Positions 24,283-36,973 of a stretch of 64,000 nucleotides of DNA are shown one piece after another. Numbering within the stretch: position 1 is the stretch's first letter; every line of letters begins with the position of its first letter. Position numbers and translations under genes: made by a program. The notes beneath the pieces were generated by a model. It was not told the origin of the DNA and did no database searches. It worked only from the letters and a program-made list of their open reading frames with translations. Origin of the DNA: Epiperipatus broadwayi. Taxonomy: Eukaryota > Onychophora > Udeonychophora > Euonychophora > Peripatidae. The stretch is taken from positions 186,001 through 250,000 of the forward strand of contig JAQFVV010000276.1 of the NCBI GenBank assembly GCA_028023455.1. Reading direction: 5' to 3'.

Positions 24283-25518
24283 CTGTCTGAAAAAATCAGT
24301 TAAATTATTCTTGTTATTGTTATTATGATTCAGATTATTAGATTATTATTAGTCTATTAGATTGAATGTTGAAAATATAAGAAATGATGGGGTAAAAAAA
24401 TTATATGTGTGTCCCATCTTTGCCTGACCGTCTGTGGAGCTGCACATCATATAGGAAAGAAAAGATGTCTTGTCTGAAAAATAATATTCTACATCTTTCA
24501 ACTGACCAGAGAAATAAGATGTTTTTTTTAAATAGAAGGAAGAAAACATTCACCTGCATTCAACGAAAGATGAATTAATCTACCAATAAATATTAATCAT
24601 CAAGTCCAATTAATTGTTTCAGCAACTGAGTTTAAATCCAGGAAATTTATAATGTAAAAACAACTGCTGTATTTGACAGGAAGAGAAGAAAAATTAATAT
24701 AATGATTTCCAAATTATCCACTAAAGCAAGTAACCTCAATAGGATCATCATCACCAAATAATCATATACTTCAAGAAAGAGATTGTTCTAAGGAAACATG
24801 TAAATTGTTGCTGCCAAATATAGACATTATACAAGACAAGTTTGAACCCTTGGATCGGTAATATGACTTTTTATATCTATTTTCTTTATGAAATCAGAGT
24901 CGTAATAAAAATTTAGTAATAAAGCGATATATTTTATTTAAAGAACTTTTAAAGAAAATTCAGATCGATTGAAACCAAGAATATCTTAATAATAATAACT
25001 TTGAGCTTCATAAATGATTTTGAATGTATCAAAATTTATTTGTTTATTAATTTTACAGTTATGAAATATTAATGTGTAAAATAATTTTTTTATGGTATTA
25101 TTATTTTGGTTTTAACTAATATTTTGTTATTATGGGATAAAACACGCACATACATAATAATATTTATATGTGTATAGTTGTGAGCGAATGTGAAGTAATA
25201 GGCAGTGTTAAAATATTAAATTATTTTGTTTTAAAAAAGTATAGCATTTCAGAGGTAGAAGGGAGGGGGAGAAAATGATTTAAAACTTGTTCGGTAAAAC
25301 TTGCTTTTTCTATTCTATTAACATTTTTTTTTAACATTCTACTTACATGTTAGATTTATAAAGTATGTGCCAATGATTTTAATATTTTTTTTTTTATGAA
25401 ATACTTTTCTTGTGGATGAAACATTGGAACAAATCGATTACCCAACTTAATACAATATACATTTGAAGGGAAAGGGGGAAGAACTTGAAATTAATTTGAG
25501 GATTGCAATATATACTCA

Positions 25519-25640
<122 letters not shown>

Positions 25641-26276
25641 TATCAATTTTCATGTTTATCTAGAAATTTTTATGTATATGTTAGAAATGCAGTAATAAAT
25701 ATTAGTTTATTTCATTAAACGAGGCATATATATTTCATTAAGTGTGGCCTTTGTTAAGTGTGATCATTCATCATCAGTGGTTGAATATTAGTTATTTAAG
25801 ATATGAGTAAATATGCTAAAATTAAGCAATAATTATGAATTTCTTTATAAAAATTAGTTTTATGTTTAGGCTTAGTCCTAAAGCTGTGGTTGAAACCATT
25901 GTCATTATCGTTATTATTATCATCGTCATCATCATCATCAATGTTTTAATTAATGAGCTGTTTAACTGTTTAAAGGTCATAAATAAATATTGATTTTATA
26001 ATATTTAGTGATTTCTTAGTATTATTATAACCACATCCCATCATCTATTTCATGCCAGGATGAGTGAATTGCCATCCTAAATTATTATATATAATCTGAG
26101 CTAGTAAAACTTATAAAAAAAATATTGAAACACATTTGTTATGCTAAGATCTAAGAAATGATTTATGTCTAATATACTCCACTTTGGTTTAATGATGTTT
26201 TACTGTTACCTAAATATTAGTGCGTATAGTGATATGACTCAAAAAGGAAAATCTCCCAGTTTTATTAGAAATAAAG

Positions 26277-26382
26277 TACCAAAAGGGGATTCAAACCCGG
26301 TACATGTGAAAGGTTATTAGATATAACTGTGTCTAGATTCAAATAATCTAGTGGCACCCTGCTAGACCATATTCACTTGGTA
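26277..26382 (-). repeat. tRNA-like (SINE-head or pseudogene) sequence in the 5' LTR
   Basis: On the minus strand TACCAAG and TTTGGTA can form a seven-pair acceptor stem. TGGTCTAGCAGG matches a pol III A box and GGTTTGAATCC a B box, about 60 nt apart. The length of about 105 nt would need a long variable arm, as in Leu or Ser tRNAs. T-stem pairing is imperfect. It is not a functional tRNA call. Confidence 0.5.
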
Positions 26383-26942
26383 TTTGTTTAAATATGCACT
26401 TAACATCAAACCAAGAAATGAAAGTGGATAAAATCTACTGTCCATATAGCTGAGTTATATTTTATTGAATTACTAGTGTACTCACCTCACGTGATTTCCA
26501 TATATCTGAGTTATAATAGTTGTTATTAATAATTTGTTTATAATTATTGATATTGTGATATCTTGAGAAATCTAATTACAGAAATATGTTTCATTTCATC
26601 CAATGACACTTAATGTGATGGATAACTCAGTCTAATCTTTGGTTTAATAGCCACTACTCAGGTTAAATAATTCTTTTCTTTTGATATAAAATCTACAATG
26701 CATTTTTCGTTTATTAAGCTAGATATTTATATTGGAATCTTTTAGAGATAAATTTATATTTGAATCTTTTCATAATTATTAAATACATTTGGTCGTTTGA
26801 TCATCTTTATTAAGGTGCCATGAATATAATATTTGAATGTTTAAGATTTTAATATTTTTGGATTCATAATTTTTTAACAATATTTGACATTTCATGATTG
26901 TTTAATATAATATTTTTTGATCTAAACTTAATTATGTTACAA

Positions 26943-26960
26943 TGGATGCCCAACTGGTGC
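26943..26960 (+). promoter_or_regulatory. candidate primer-binding site
   Basis: TGGATGCCCAACTGGTGC begins two bases after the 5' LTR end. It opens with TGG as tRNA-primed sites do and resembles the common site TGGCGCCCAACGTGGG with small differences. I cannot assign the tRNA with certainty. Confidence 0.5.
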
Positions 26961-27549
26961 TTGATATATTACCATATACCTGAGATGAAAGGTAGTCTAT
27001 AGAATGATGGGAGATGTGTGATTTGAGAGAGAGAAGTTTTTTTTTTAGTAAAAAAAAATTTTTTTTTCAGTAAAATTTTTTTTTCTTACAAAATTTTCTT
27101 GGCCAAACAGTCTTATTTTAGATTTATATATGATGACATTTAATATGATTTAATTTTTCATTGATGATGATAAAATGGGTACAGCTATAAAACAGCTTAG
27201 TTTTGTTTTATCAATTTTGAAAATAGAGATGAATATCACAACTTAAGACAAAGGTGAAATAAATAAAAGATTTTTTTTTTTGTGGAACATTAAAATGATT
27301 TATTGCCAGATAGGATAGGCATAGTAATAGTGATGAATTATGGAATAGTAGTCTTATGTGTGTTTGGGGAGTTCATTTTGTAAAAAGTCTATGATTTTAG
27401 AGGTTTGATTGGATGGTTGATCATTGGAGTTTGGTTGGTTAGATTGCAGTTTTGATGATGAGTGGAGAGTTTTGTCATTGCCTTGAGAATGTTATGTATT
27501 CGTGTAACTCATGAATGATCAAACCCAGTCACTGCTCCAACCCAATTTA

Positions 27550-27830
27550 TAAGTTATCTTTATGTTATCATGAAGCAGTTAACAGCAGACCTGCCATGAT
27601 ACCAGCCTATAAGTCTCCAAGAGAAAGAGCATGGCATAGTTTTCCAATCAAGTTTATATGTTATTCTTATTTTATCATGAAGCAGTTAACAGTAGTCCTG
27701 CCATGATATCAGCCTATAAGTCTCCAAGAGAGAGCAAGGCTTAGTTTTCTTTAGTCTATAATAAGCAGGGCATTTCTTTATACTTGCCACATAAGACTCC
27801 AAGAGAGAGAGCAAGGTATAGTTTATCTAT
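27550..27830 (+). repeat. leader tandem duplication, ~106-bp unit
   Basis: TATCATGAAGCAGTTAACAG and its downstream sequence through CAGCCTATAAGTCTCCAAGA occur twice (from about 27567 and 27674). A third, diverged partial unit runs to about 27830. It lies in the untranslated leader between the LTR and gag. Confidence 0.75.
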
Positions 27831-28280
27831 TTTATCCCCTAAGACTTAATACTTCTTTTATTGCAACAGAGTTTGCATCATTCAATCAAGGGTTGTGGTA
27901 GTTAATAGTGATCGAATTGGAATGATCTTCTGAGTGCTCGAGATGCATTGTGTGATTATAGTGCTGTCACTAAATTTTTTCATTTATCTCAAGATTGTGA
28001 ACTGCTAGTCATTCTGTGGACTGTCAATATCTGTCGGATTTCTGGGAGAATGGATGAATGTATAATTTGGGCTATTACAGACAGACATGCACTTTATAGA
28101 TTATTGTTGTGTAGTTCATCAAAAAGGGATATTAAATATTATTTTTTGTATTTGTAATGCATGACAAGGTGAAAAGCAAATCAGTCAGTTAGTCAAAAAG
28201 ATAGATGTCAGACAAGGAAAGGATGTGTGGGTTTTTGATGGTCAGGGAAAGCACAGATGGGATATATATGGTTTTATAAC

Positions 28281-29538
28281 ATGAGTGAACTAAATTATAG
28301 TACTGAGGAGGTTATGGAAGAGGAAGGTGTCCCAATCCCAGAGCTCAGTAATAGTTTTTATAATGATGAAGATGATAACAAGGTTTCCCTTAAAAAACAA
28401 AAAGGAAGAGAGGAAGTAGAGGAAGATGCCTTTAATGTTAGTAGCAATAATACGGTCTCAAGTGTGGAAGTAGATGAGGAGCTAGAAGTGGGCCAGATTC
28501 AGATAGAAAATAAAGAACTCTCAGACATGAAATTAAATGATAATGCAGATGTTTAAAAGTCTAAGGGAAGATAATGAGAAAAGTAATAAAAGTCTGAGAA
28601 AAGATAGTAGGCAAGGGATGGTAAATCTAGAACAAAAGATAGAGAAAAATAATAAAAGTATGGTAAGTCTAGAACAAAAAATAGGTCAATCTGTGGAGAA
28701 AAGTATAGAAGGTTTAAGGGTAAATCTAGAGAACTCTATTGACAATAAGAACCAAATGATCATAGCTTTGGAAACTAGGATAGAAAGGTCCAATATAGAG
28801 TGTAAAAATAGGTTTGTGTCATTAGAGGAGAGGATAGAAGGAGTGTGTAGGTCTATGGAAGTTGCCAAACAGAAGGGCCATCCAGGACTGCAGTCATTAA
28901 AGGCTCAAGTGGAGCAGTCTATTGAAGAAAATAGGAAAGAGATTGAGTTAGTTAGGAATGAGGTCCATGGGTTGGTCTCCCAATCCATATCAGAATGCAT
29001 AGAAAAGAATGCTGAAATAACCTCTGCAGGAATTAATATTAGATTAGAGGAGGTGATAGCCAAAGTGGACTCATATAAGGAAGCCACTTTGAGCTGTGTA
29101 GATCAAACCCTCACTATGAAAAATAAGTTTAGTGGCTTAGAAAAGGAAATATGAGAAGTTAAGGAAAGCATGGCCAATGAGTGTGTATAAATTGACCAAA
29201 ATCTTAGGAAAGAATTAGGGAAACAAATGGATAGCTTTAGGGAGGTGATAGTGAAAAGGGACAAGTCAAGTTCTTTAGAAGAGGGACCCAGAATGAATCA
29301 ACATGAATTGGGTGTTATGCTGGAGAAGATTGAGGAGAACCAGAAGGCATATGTTGCGGAGTACATGAACCCCAAGATGAAAGATCTCTACCAGAAAATA
29401 GGGGAATTAAAAGATCGTATTAATGTAGGGATGCAGGTTCAGTCAAACCTAAATTCAGGGCAGAACGATGGTAGCATCAGTCCAAATGACTGTAGGGATA
29501 GATCAGAACATAGTCAGAAAAAAGGATGCCTACTTTAG
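28281..29538 (+). pseudogene. gag-like coiled-coil protein of the LTR element, interrupted
   Basis: Structural-protein position, just 3' of the leader. The first part (28281-28556) is acidic (MSELNYSTEEVMEEEGVPIP). After a frameshift near 28550 the frame runs 28537-29154, continuing to 29538 through stops at 29152-29154 and 29188-29190. The long middle is heptad-like and rich in Leu, Glu, Lys and Asn (MVNLEQKIEKNNKSMVSLEQ), predicting an extended coiled coil. I see no certain zinc knuckle or capsid motif, so 'gag' rests on position and style. Two stops and one shift make it defective. Confidence 0.6.
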
Positions 29539-30347
29539 TTAAAAATCCACAAGGTGAAAAAGAAGTAGAAAGGCCGATAGTAGCCATAAAACCCAATCTC
29601 TCAGTAAAAAGAATACATGAGGTGATGGCCAGAGAGCAGATTGGAGTAGATCATAAAGTGAAAAGAAGGAAAAAAGAATGGGAGAAAAAACTCCATGCAC
29701 CACATGAGGTGATAAAATTAAGAGAATCCATCTCTCTGAAAAATTTAAATACTCAGTGTGTATCGTACAGAGAATTAATCTCTCTGAAAAATTCAACTGC
29801 TCTGGAAAAATCAAACATAAATTATATCTCGTACAGAGAGGCAATCTCTCTGACAAATGTAAATGTCCAGTGTGTATCAGACAGAAAATCAATCTCTCTG
29901 AAAAGTTTAGATGCTCTGAAAGAGTTAAAAGCAAATTATGTCTGGTACAAAGAGTCAACCTTTCTAGAAAATTTAAAAATAAATTGTATATGGCCCAGAG
30001 AATCACCCTCTTTGGAAGATCTAAGGATGAATGATATCTGGTATAGAAAGTCAATCTCTCTGGAAAACTTCAAAGTGCCTTATATATGGTACAGGGAGTC
30101 AATCTTTCTAGAAAGTTTAAAAATAAAGTATAGATGGTATAGAGAGTCAATCTCTCTGAAAAACTTCAAGGCATATTATGTATGGTACCAAGAGTCCATA
30201 TTTGTAAATGGAGTCTGTAATAGGAGGTTATATAAAATAAATCCTCCGGATATGTTTTATAAATACCCAGTCAAGATGAAAAATGGAAATATTAAAAATG
30301 GACTGGATGTACATGTGCATTTTTATGCAGACCACAATTTGGTTTGA
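29526..30347 (+). CDS. frame with ten tandem ~16-residue repeats, function unknown
   Basis: A basic N-terminal region (residues 1-60, with VKRRKKEWEKK) precedes about ten tandem units of consensus Y-R-E-S-I-S-L-K-N-L-K-x-x-Y-x-W (residues 65-226, DNA 29718-30203). Two units carry a six-residue insertion. Units vary at many positions yet keep the frame open, unlike the frames beside it. A second frame on the same strand (29756-30034) is also open but shorter and less regular. The repeat lies where protease and RT should be. I do not recognise a family; it may be an expanded linker or a coding minisatellite. Confidence 0.5.
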   Translation: MPTLVKNPQGEKEVERPIVAIKPNLSVKRIHEVMAREQIGVDHKVKRRKKEWEKKLHAPHEVIKLRESISLKNLNTQCVSYRELISLKNSTALEKSNINYISYREAISLTNVNVQCVSDRKSISLKSLDALKELKANYVWYKESTFLENLKINCIWPRESPSLEDLRMNDIWYRKSISLENFKVPYIWYRESIFLESLKIKYRWYRESISLKNFKAYYVWYQESIFVNGVCNRRLYKINPPDMFYKYPVKMKNGNIKNGLDVHVHFYADHNLV

Positions 30348-30471
30348 AAAGAAAAAGCCATTCCAAATTACCAAGAAAATAGGAGAGAATGCCTTTATGC
30401 TTGCTGCTCTTGATAGGAATAAGGGAACCTATAATGCTAGGAGTTTGATCCCTTATACTTCAGCAGAGTAG
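30331..30471 (+). pseudogene. integrase C-terminal remnant
   Basis: This frame, shifted from the repeat frame, reads KKPFQITKKIGENAFMLAAL and then RNKGTYNARSLIPY before a stop. It matches the small C-terminal domain of Ty3/gypsy-type integrases (GPF-x-I-x-KKIG-NAF-x-L ... GTYN-xxLKPY), also seen at 55.8 kb in this window. Its position just before the purine tract is where the pol frame should end. The rest of pol is absent. Confidence 0.7.
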
Positions 30472-30655
30472 CCTGGCAAAGATCTCCAAATAAATTACTT
30501 TGTTTTCTAATGAAAAATATGATATTTATCAGTAGTTAATTTTTTTTTTATATTATTATTAGTGTGTTCATTATTATTAGTGTATTTTATTAGTTAGGAT
30601 TTTTTTTTTTTTTTTTGGATATAGTTAAAACAAAGGTGCTGATGATTTTATCCAC

Positions 30656-30667
30656 AGGGGGGAAAAG
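30656..30667 (+). promoter_or_regulatory. polypurine tract
   Basis: AGGGGGGAAAAG is an uninterrupted 12-base purine run ending one base before the 3' LTR. It is the expected primer for plus-strand DNA synthesis. Confidence 0.8.
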
Positions 30668-31729
30668 TTGTGCCATTACAATTTAGTCACTAGCTAAATT
30701 TATAGTAGTGTGCATGTAGGAAAATGTAAAACAAAATCATCATCACATTTTTGTATAACCATAAAAGAAGCTGTAGGGCATCCAAGTTCAAACCCTACCA
30801 AATCCAGTTTTAAAAGCTTTAAACAGAGAGAGAGTGGGTCAACAATTATATGCTTTATTTGTTTGTGTGTTGATAGAAAAGTAATACACACATTTAAACT
30901 ATTTGGTATTTAGAATTTCTGCTAAAAAGCAAAGTTATAACGCATACGTATAGGCAATGTATGTGTAAGTTATTTAATTGTTTTATATTTCAAATATTAA
31001 ACACTTTAACTTTCTTTAAAACTAACCTATGCCTGATCAATTTTAATATCTTGTTCTGTTTCTATTTTGCATTTCTATAATTGTAATTGGGATTTAAAAG
31101 CTAAGGATTTGATTTTAAATGTTAGTTTTAATTTCTGAACTAGCATTTATATTATTAGTCAGTTAGATTTATAAATGATTGGAATAATGGCAGTGTGTGT
31201 GTTTGGATATATTATATACATCAACTACATTTTTTTTATGTATTAAATATTGAAAGAAAATTAAAAAAACCTGTTAAATTATTTTTTTGTTTTATTCAAC
31301 AGTTTGTACTAGAAGGGTTAAATCTGTCAAATTATTTATTTATTTATTTTGCAATTTTGCATTAAGAGAGAATATCTGTTGAATCAGATATCTATTTTTG
31401 TAGCAGTTTTGTTTTTGTAAATGATTATTTGTTATTTGGAGCTTAAACTTGCTGTGAGGTCTGATTTTGAAATTGTCTCACCTAAAGATTAAAGGAAAGA
31501 AACTCCAATTTTAAATATTACAGATATATGTGAAAAAAAAGGCAGAAAAAGGATTGAGTCAGTTTTTCCTTCCAAACAAAAGTGTCTGGAAAGAAACAGG
31601 TGTGCGATTTTTTTTTTATGTTCCTGGAAAAAGGATTGAACTCTTCAGTTGAAAAACCATTTAGTTGAAAATAAATTAGAGATCTAATTAAAACGAATTT
31701 GTCCAAAAATAGCAAGTGACGCTATCTCT

Positions 31730-31764
31730 GATTGGTTGAGTTGGCTCAAGAATCTATATAAAAG
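31730..31764 (+). promoter_or_regulatory. 3' LTR promoter: inverted CCAAT and TATA box
   Basis: GATTGGTTGAG near 31730 precedes TATAAAAG at 31757-31764, as in the 5' LTR. It could drive transcription out into the PLE sequences to the right. Confidence 0.55.
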
Positions 31765-33662
31765 CTGTCAGAAAAAATCAGTTGAATTATTATTGTTATT
31801 GTTATTGTGATTCAGATTATTAGATTATTATTAGTCTATTAGATTGAATGTTGAAAATATAAGAAATGACAGGGTAGAAAAATTAGAGGTGTGTCCCATC
31901 TTTGCCTGACCGTCTGTGGAGCCACACATCATATAGGAAAGAAAAGATGTCTTGTCTGAAAAATAATATTCTACATCTTTCAACTGACCAGAGAAATAAG
32001 ATGTTGTTTTTTTTTTAAATAGAAGGAAGAAAACATTCACCTGCATTCAACGAAAGATGAATTAATCTACCGATAAATATTAATCATCAAGTACAATTAT
32101 TTGTTCCAGCAACTGAGTTTAAATCCAGGAAATTTATAACATGAAAACAACTGCTGTATTTGACAGGAAGAGAAGAAAAATTAATATAATGATTTCCAAA
32201 TTATCCACTAAGCAAGTAACCTCAATAGGATCATCATCACCAAATAATCATATACTTCAAGAAAGAGATTGTTCCAAGGAAACACGTAAATTGTTGCTGC
32301 CAAATATAGACATTATACAAAACAAGTTTGAACCATTGGATCGGTAATATGACTTTTTATATCTATTTTCTTTATGAAATCAGAGTCGTAATAAAAATTT
32401 AGTAATAAAGTGATATATTTTATATAAAGAACTTTTAAAGATAATTCAGATCGATTGAAACCAAGAATGTCTTAATAATAATAACTTTGAGCTTCATAAA
32501 TGATTTTGAATGTATCAAAATTTATTTGTTTATTAATTTTACAGTTATGAAATATTAATGTGTAAAATAATTTTTTTTATGGTATTATTATTTTGTTTTA
32601 ACTAATATTTTGTTATTATGGGATAAAACACGCACATACATAATAATATTTATATGTGTTTAGTTGCGAGTGAATATGAAGTAATAGGCAGTGCTAAAAT
32701 ATTAAATTATTTTGTTTTAAAAAAGTATAGCATTTCAGAGGTAGAAGGGAGGGGGAGAAAATGATTTAAAACTTGTTCGGTAAAACTTGCTTTTTCAATT
32801 CTATTAACATTTTTTTTAACATTCTATTTACATGTTATATTTATAAAGTATGTGTGCCAATGATTTGAATATATTTTTTTTATGAAATACTTTTCTTGTG
32901 GATGAAACATTGGAACAAATTGATTACCCAACTTAATACAATATACATTTGAAGGGAAAGGGGGAAGAACTTGAAATTAATCTGAGGATTGCAATATATA
33001 ATCAATTATTATTATTATTATTATTCATATCAATTTTCATGTTTAACTAGAAATTTTTATGTATATGTTAGAAATGCAGTAATAAATATTAGTTTATTTC
33101 ATTAAACGAGGCATATATATTTCATTAAGTGTGGTCTTTGTTAAGTGTGATCATTCATCATCAGTGGTTGAATATTAGTTATTTAAGATATGAGTAAATA
33201 TGCTAAAATTAAGCAATAATTATGAATTTCTTTATAAAAATTAGTTTTATGTTTAGGCTTAGTCCTAAAGATGTGCTTGAAACCATTGTCATTATCTTTA
33301 TTATTATCATCATCATCATTGTCATCAACGTTTTAATTAATGAGCTGTTTAACTGTTTAAAGGTCATAAATAAATATTAATTTTATAATATTTAGTGATT
33401 TTTTAGTATTATTATAACCACATCCCATCATCTATTTCATGCCAGGATGAGTGAATTGCCATCCTAAATTAGTTATATATAATTTGAGCTAGTAAAACTT
33501 ATAAAAAAAATATTGAACCACATTTGTTATGCTAAGATCTAAGAAATGATTTATGTCTAATATACTCCACTTTGGTTTAATGATGTTTTACTTTTACCTA
33601 AATATTAATGCGTATAGTGATATGGCTCAAAAAGCAAAATCTCCCAGTTTTTTAGAAATAAA

Positions 33663-33766
33663 GTACCAAAAGGGGATTCAAACCCGGTACATGTGAAAGG
33701 TTATTAGATATAACTGCGTCTAGATTCAAATCTAGTGGCGCCCTGCTAGACCATATTCACTTGGTA
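33663..33766 (-). repeat. tRNA-like sequence in the 3' LTR
   Basis: Copy of the sequence at 26277-26382 with a few substitutions and a three-base deletion. Acceptor pairing, A-box and B-box matches are retained. Confidence 0.5.
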
Positions 33767-34368
33767 TTTGTTTAAATATGCACTTAACATCAAACCAAGA
33801 AATGAAAGTGGATAAAATCTACTGTCCATATAGCTGAGTTATATTTTATTGAATTACTAGTGTACTCATCTCACGTGATTTCCATATATCTGAGTTATAA
33901 TAGTTGTTATTAATAATTTGTTTATAATTATTGATATTGTGATATCTTGAGAAATCTAATTACAGAAATATGTTTTATTTCATCCAATGACACTTAATGT
34001 GATGGATAACTCAGTCTGATCTTTGGTTTAATAGCCACTACTCATGATAAATAATTCTTTTCTTTTGATATAAAATCTACAATGCATTTTTCGTTTATTA
34101 AGCTAGATATTTATATTGGAATCTTTTACAGATAAAATAAAGATTTATATTTGAATCTTTTCATAATTATTAAATACATTTGGATCATTTGATCATCGTT
34201 ATTAAGGTGCCATGAATATAATATTTGAATGTTTAAGATTTTAATATTTTTGGATTCATATTTTTTTAACAATATTTGACATTTCATGATTGTTTAATAT
34301 AATATCTTTTGATCTAAACTTAATTATGTTACAATATATATATACAAACAAACAAACCTTCCCATAAT

Positions 34369-35566
34369 TCATTTCAAACTCCACCTTCCCTTAATATTAA
34401 AAGAAGTCTTCATAAGATTGATAGCCTCAGAATCAAGGAGTTTTATCATCAAAGTCTTCTTAATTCTTCTTTTTAACTCATTCTTTTCATAAAAAATAAC
34501 CGAAGCATTGTTAAACAATATTCTATGACCTGTATTCAATTCATGAATATATAAAGCTGAGTTAAGATACCTATGTTTAACTCTACTTATAAGAACCTTA
34601 ACCCTTTCATTAAGGCTAAATATACTCTGGCCTACACAAAATTTACCACAACTACATGGAATTTTATAAACAATACCAGGAATAGACCTACTATCAATAG
34701 ACTGCTTTGAACCATTAAGTAATGAATTCAAATCAGAACCTTTCCTCCATGCAACCTTCTTTCCACCTAACAAATGACTATTCCTATAAACCAAATTATA
34801 AATTGATGCTTTAAATGGTAAAGACATATAATCATCATCCTTACCAACAAAATTTTTATCATCCAAATCATGACTATAAACATTATTATTAAATACCACT
34901 TTTTAAATAAAATCATGACTACAACCAATTCTACATATTCAGCAGCAAATTGACTTCTTTGAATATCAGCATCATTATTAAAATTATTAAGCCTTCTATT
35001 CCGACAACAAAAATTCAACAAAGACATTTTTTTATATATAAAAGGCTGATAACTATCAGGCCTAATCATATTTCTCAAATTTTTAGGTTTTATAAAATGA
35101 CTACAAAACAAAACATCATTAACCTTCTCAACATTTAAATCTAAAAACTTTAATTTTACAAAATCAAAACCACCCAACTCAATTGTAAACTTAATACTAG
35201 AATCAAAACCATTCAATCCACATAAAAACTCTTCTAATTTCTCTTTCTGAATAACAAACAAACAATCATCAACATACCTAACAAATAATTTAATAGAACA
35301 TGAAAACATATTAATAATACTACATTCCAAATAATCAATATAGACAGCACACATCAATGGAGAAATGACTTAACCAATAACCCAACCTTCTCTAATCTTA
35401 TAAAATACATCATTAGACATAAAATACATTGAATCCTCTAACAGCAAAAGCAAATCATGAAAAACCTTAATCTTATCTGCAGAAAAACATTCTAATTTTT
35501 TTAAAATTGAAAGAAAAACATCAATACTTTTTAATCTATTAACCGATTGGTACATATTTTCAATGA
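34369..35566 (-). pseudogene. PLE family A, minus arm: RT core and GIY-YIG
   Basis: The minus frame 35555-35370 continues in the same frame as 35357-34767 across one stop, where a Tyr codon (TAT) became TAA in motif B. It has FVRYVDDCLFVI, IELGGFDFVKLKFLDL and the linker LRNMIRPDSYQPF. A one-base shift near 34900 leads into the frame ending at 34369. That frame contains GIVYKIPCSCGKFCVG (Tyr-to-Cys in the second nuclease motif) and ends EAINLMKTSFNIKGRWSLK. The copy is 5' truncated at 35566, losing the RT fingers. It has two or three lesions, so it is the best preserved family A copy here. Confidence 0.92.
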
Positions 35567-36745
35567 CAATCGGTTAATAGATTAAAAAGTATTGATGTTT
35601 TTCTTTCAATTTTAAAAAAATTAAATGTTTTTCTGCAGATAAGATTAATGTTTTTCATGATTTGCTTTTGCTGTTAGAGAATTCAATGTATTTTATGTCT
35701 AATGATGTGTTTATAAAATTAGAGAAGGTTGGGTTATTGGTTATGTCATTTCTCCATTGATGTGTGCTGTCTATATTGATTATTTGGAGTGTAGTATTAT
35801 TAATATGTTTTCATGTTCTATTTAATTATTTGTTAGGTATGTTGATGATTGTTTGTTTGTTATTCAGAAAGAGAAATTAGAAGAGTTTTTATGTGGATTG
35901 AATGGTTTTGATTCTAGTATTAAGTTTACAATTGAGTTGGGTGGTTTTGATTTTGTAAAATTAAAGTTTTTAGATTTAAATGTTGAGAAGGTTAATGATG
36001 TTTTGTTTTGTAGTCATTTTATAAAACCTAAAAATTTGAGAAATATGATTAGGCCTGATAGTTATCAGCCTTTTATACATAAAAAATGTCTTTGTTGAAT
36101 TTTTGTTGTCGGAATAGAAGGCCTAATAATTTTAATAATGATGCTGATATTCAAAGAAGTCAATTTGCTGCTGAATATGTAGAATTGGGTTATAGTCATG
36201 ATTTTATTTAAAAAGTGGTATTTAATAATAATGTTTATAGTCATGATTTGGATGATAAGAATTTTGTTGGTAAGGATGATGATTATATGTCTTTACCATT
36301 TAAAGCATCAGTTTATAATTTGGTTTATAGGAATAGTCATTTGTTTGGTGGAAAGAAGGTTGCATGGAGGAAAATTTCTGATTTGAATTCATTACTTAAT
36401 GGTTCAAAGCAGTCTATTGATAGTAGGTCTATTCCTGGTATTGTTTATAAAATTCCATGTAGTTGTTGTAAATTTTATGTAGGCTAGAGTAAATTTAGCC
36501 TTAATGAAAGAGTTAAGGTTCATATAAGTAGAGTTAAACATAGGTATCTTAACTCAGCTTTATATATTCATTAATTGAATACAGGTCATAGAATATTGTT
36601 TAACAATGCTTCGGTTATTTTTTATGAAATTAATGAGTTAAAAAGAAGAATAAAGGAGACTTTGATGATAAAACTCCTTGATTCTGAGGCTATCAATCTT
36701 ATGAAGACTTCTTTTGATATTAAGGAAAGGTGGAGTTTGAAATGA
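35567..36745 (+). pseudogene. PLE family A, plus arm: RT core and GIY-YIG
   Basis: Begins at CAATCGGTTAATAG, 17 bp from the matching point of the minus arm. The sequence repeats the minus arm closely but with more lesions: deletions near 35705, a Lys-to-stop change at 35822-35827 before RYVDD, a shift near 36085, a stop in VG-stop-S at 36484 and others. The nuclease motif GIVYKIPCSCCKFYVG and the C-terminal DSEAINLMKTSFDI segment are recognisable. The stop codon lies at 36743-36745. Confidence 0.9.
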
Positions 36746-36769
36746 ATTATGGGAAGGTTTGTTTGTTCG

Positions 36770-36810
<41 letters not shown>

Positions 36811-36930
36811 TTTCCTTTGGGTTGATTGTCACTTGAGAAGGTCTATTTGTAGTAGATGAAACCATGGTTGTGTAAGGATTTTGGTAAAATTTTAAATTTA
36901 ATCTAGTATTGTATTGTTTTATGGTTTTGC

Positions 36931-36970
<40 letters not shown>
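36746..36970 (+). mobile_element. PLE family A 3' UTR with TA/TG runs, ending in a TA tract
   Basis: A TA then TG microsatellite (about 36768-36811) sits at the very site where the LTR element entered the minus copy. Then come CACTTGAGAAGG, a hairpin, GATGAAACC and the shared terminal string, followed by (TA)n at 36934-36970. Confidence 0.8.

Positions 36971-36973
<3 letters not shown>

Larger units (their letters stand above)
30669..34333 (+). repeat. 3' LTR (3665 bp)
   Basis: Matches the 5' LTR along its whole length with scattered substitutions and small indels. It starts TGTGCC after the purine tract and ends GTTACA at the TA run of the interrupted PLE. Confidence 0.88.

Noticed and set aside
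29539-30054. Minus-strand 171-residue frame opposite the 16-residue repeat array
   Set aside because: It mirrors the plus-strand repeat and lies on the strand opposite to the element's gag and integrase.
34950-35138. Small plus-strand frame inside the minus-strand PLE
   Set aside because: It is a shadow of the reverse transcriptase and linker coding sequence.
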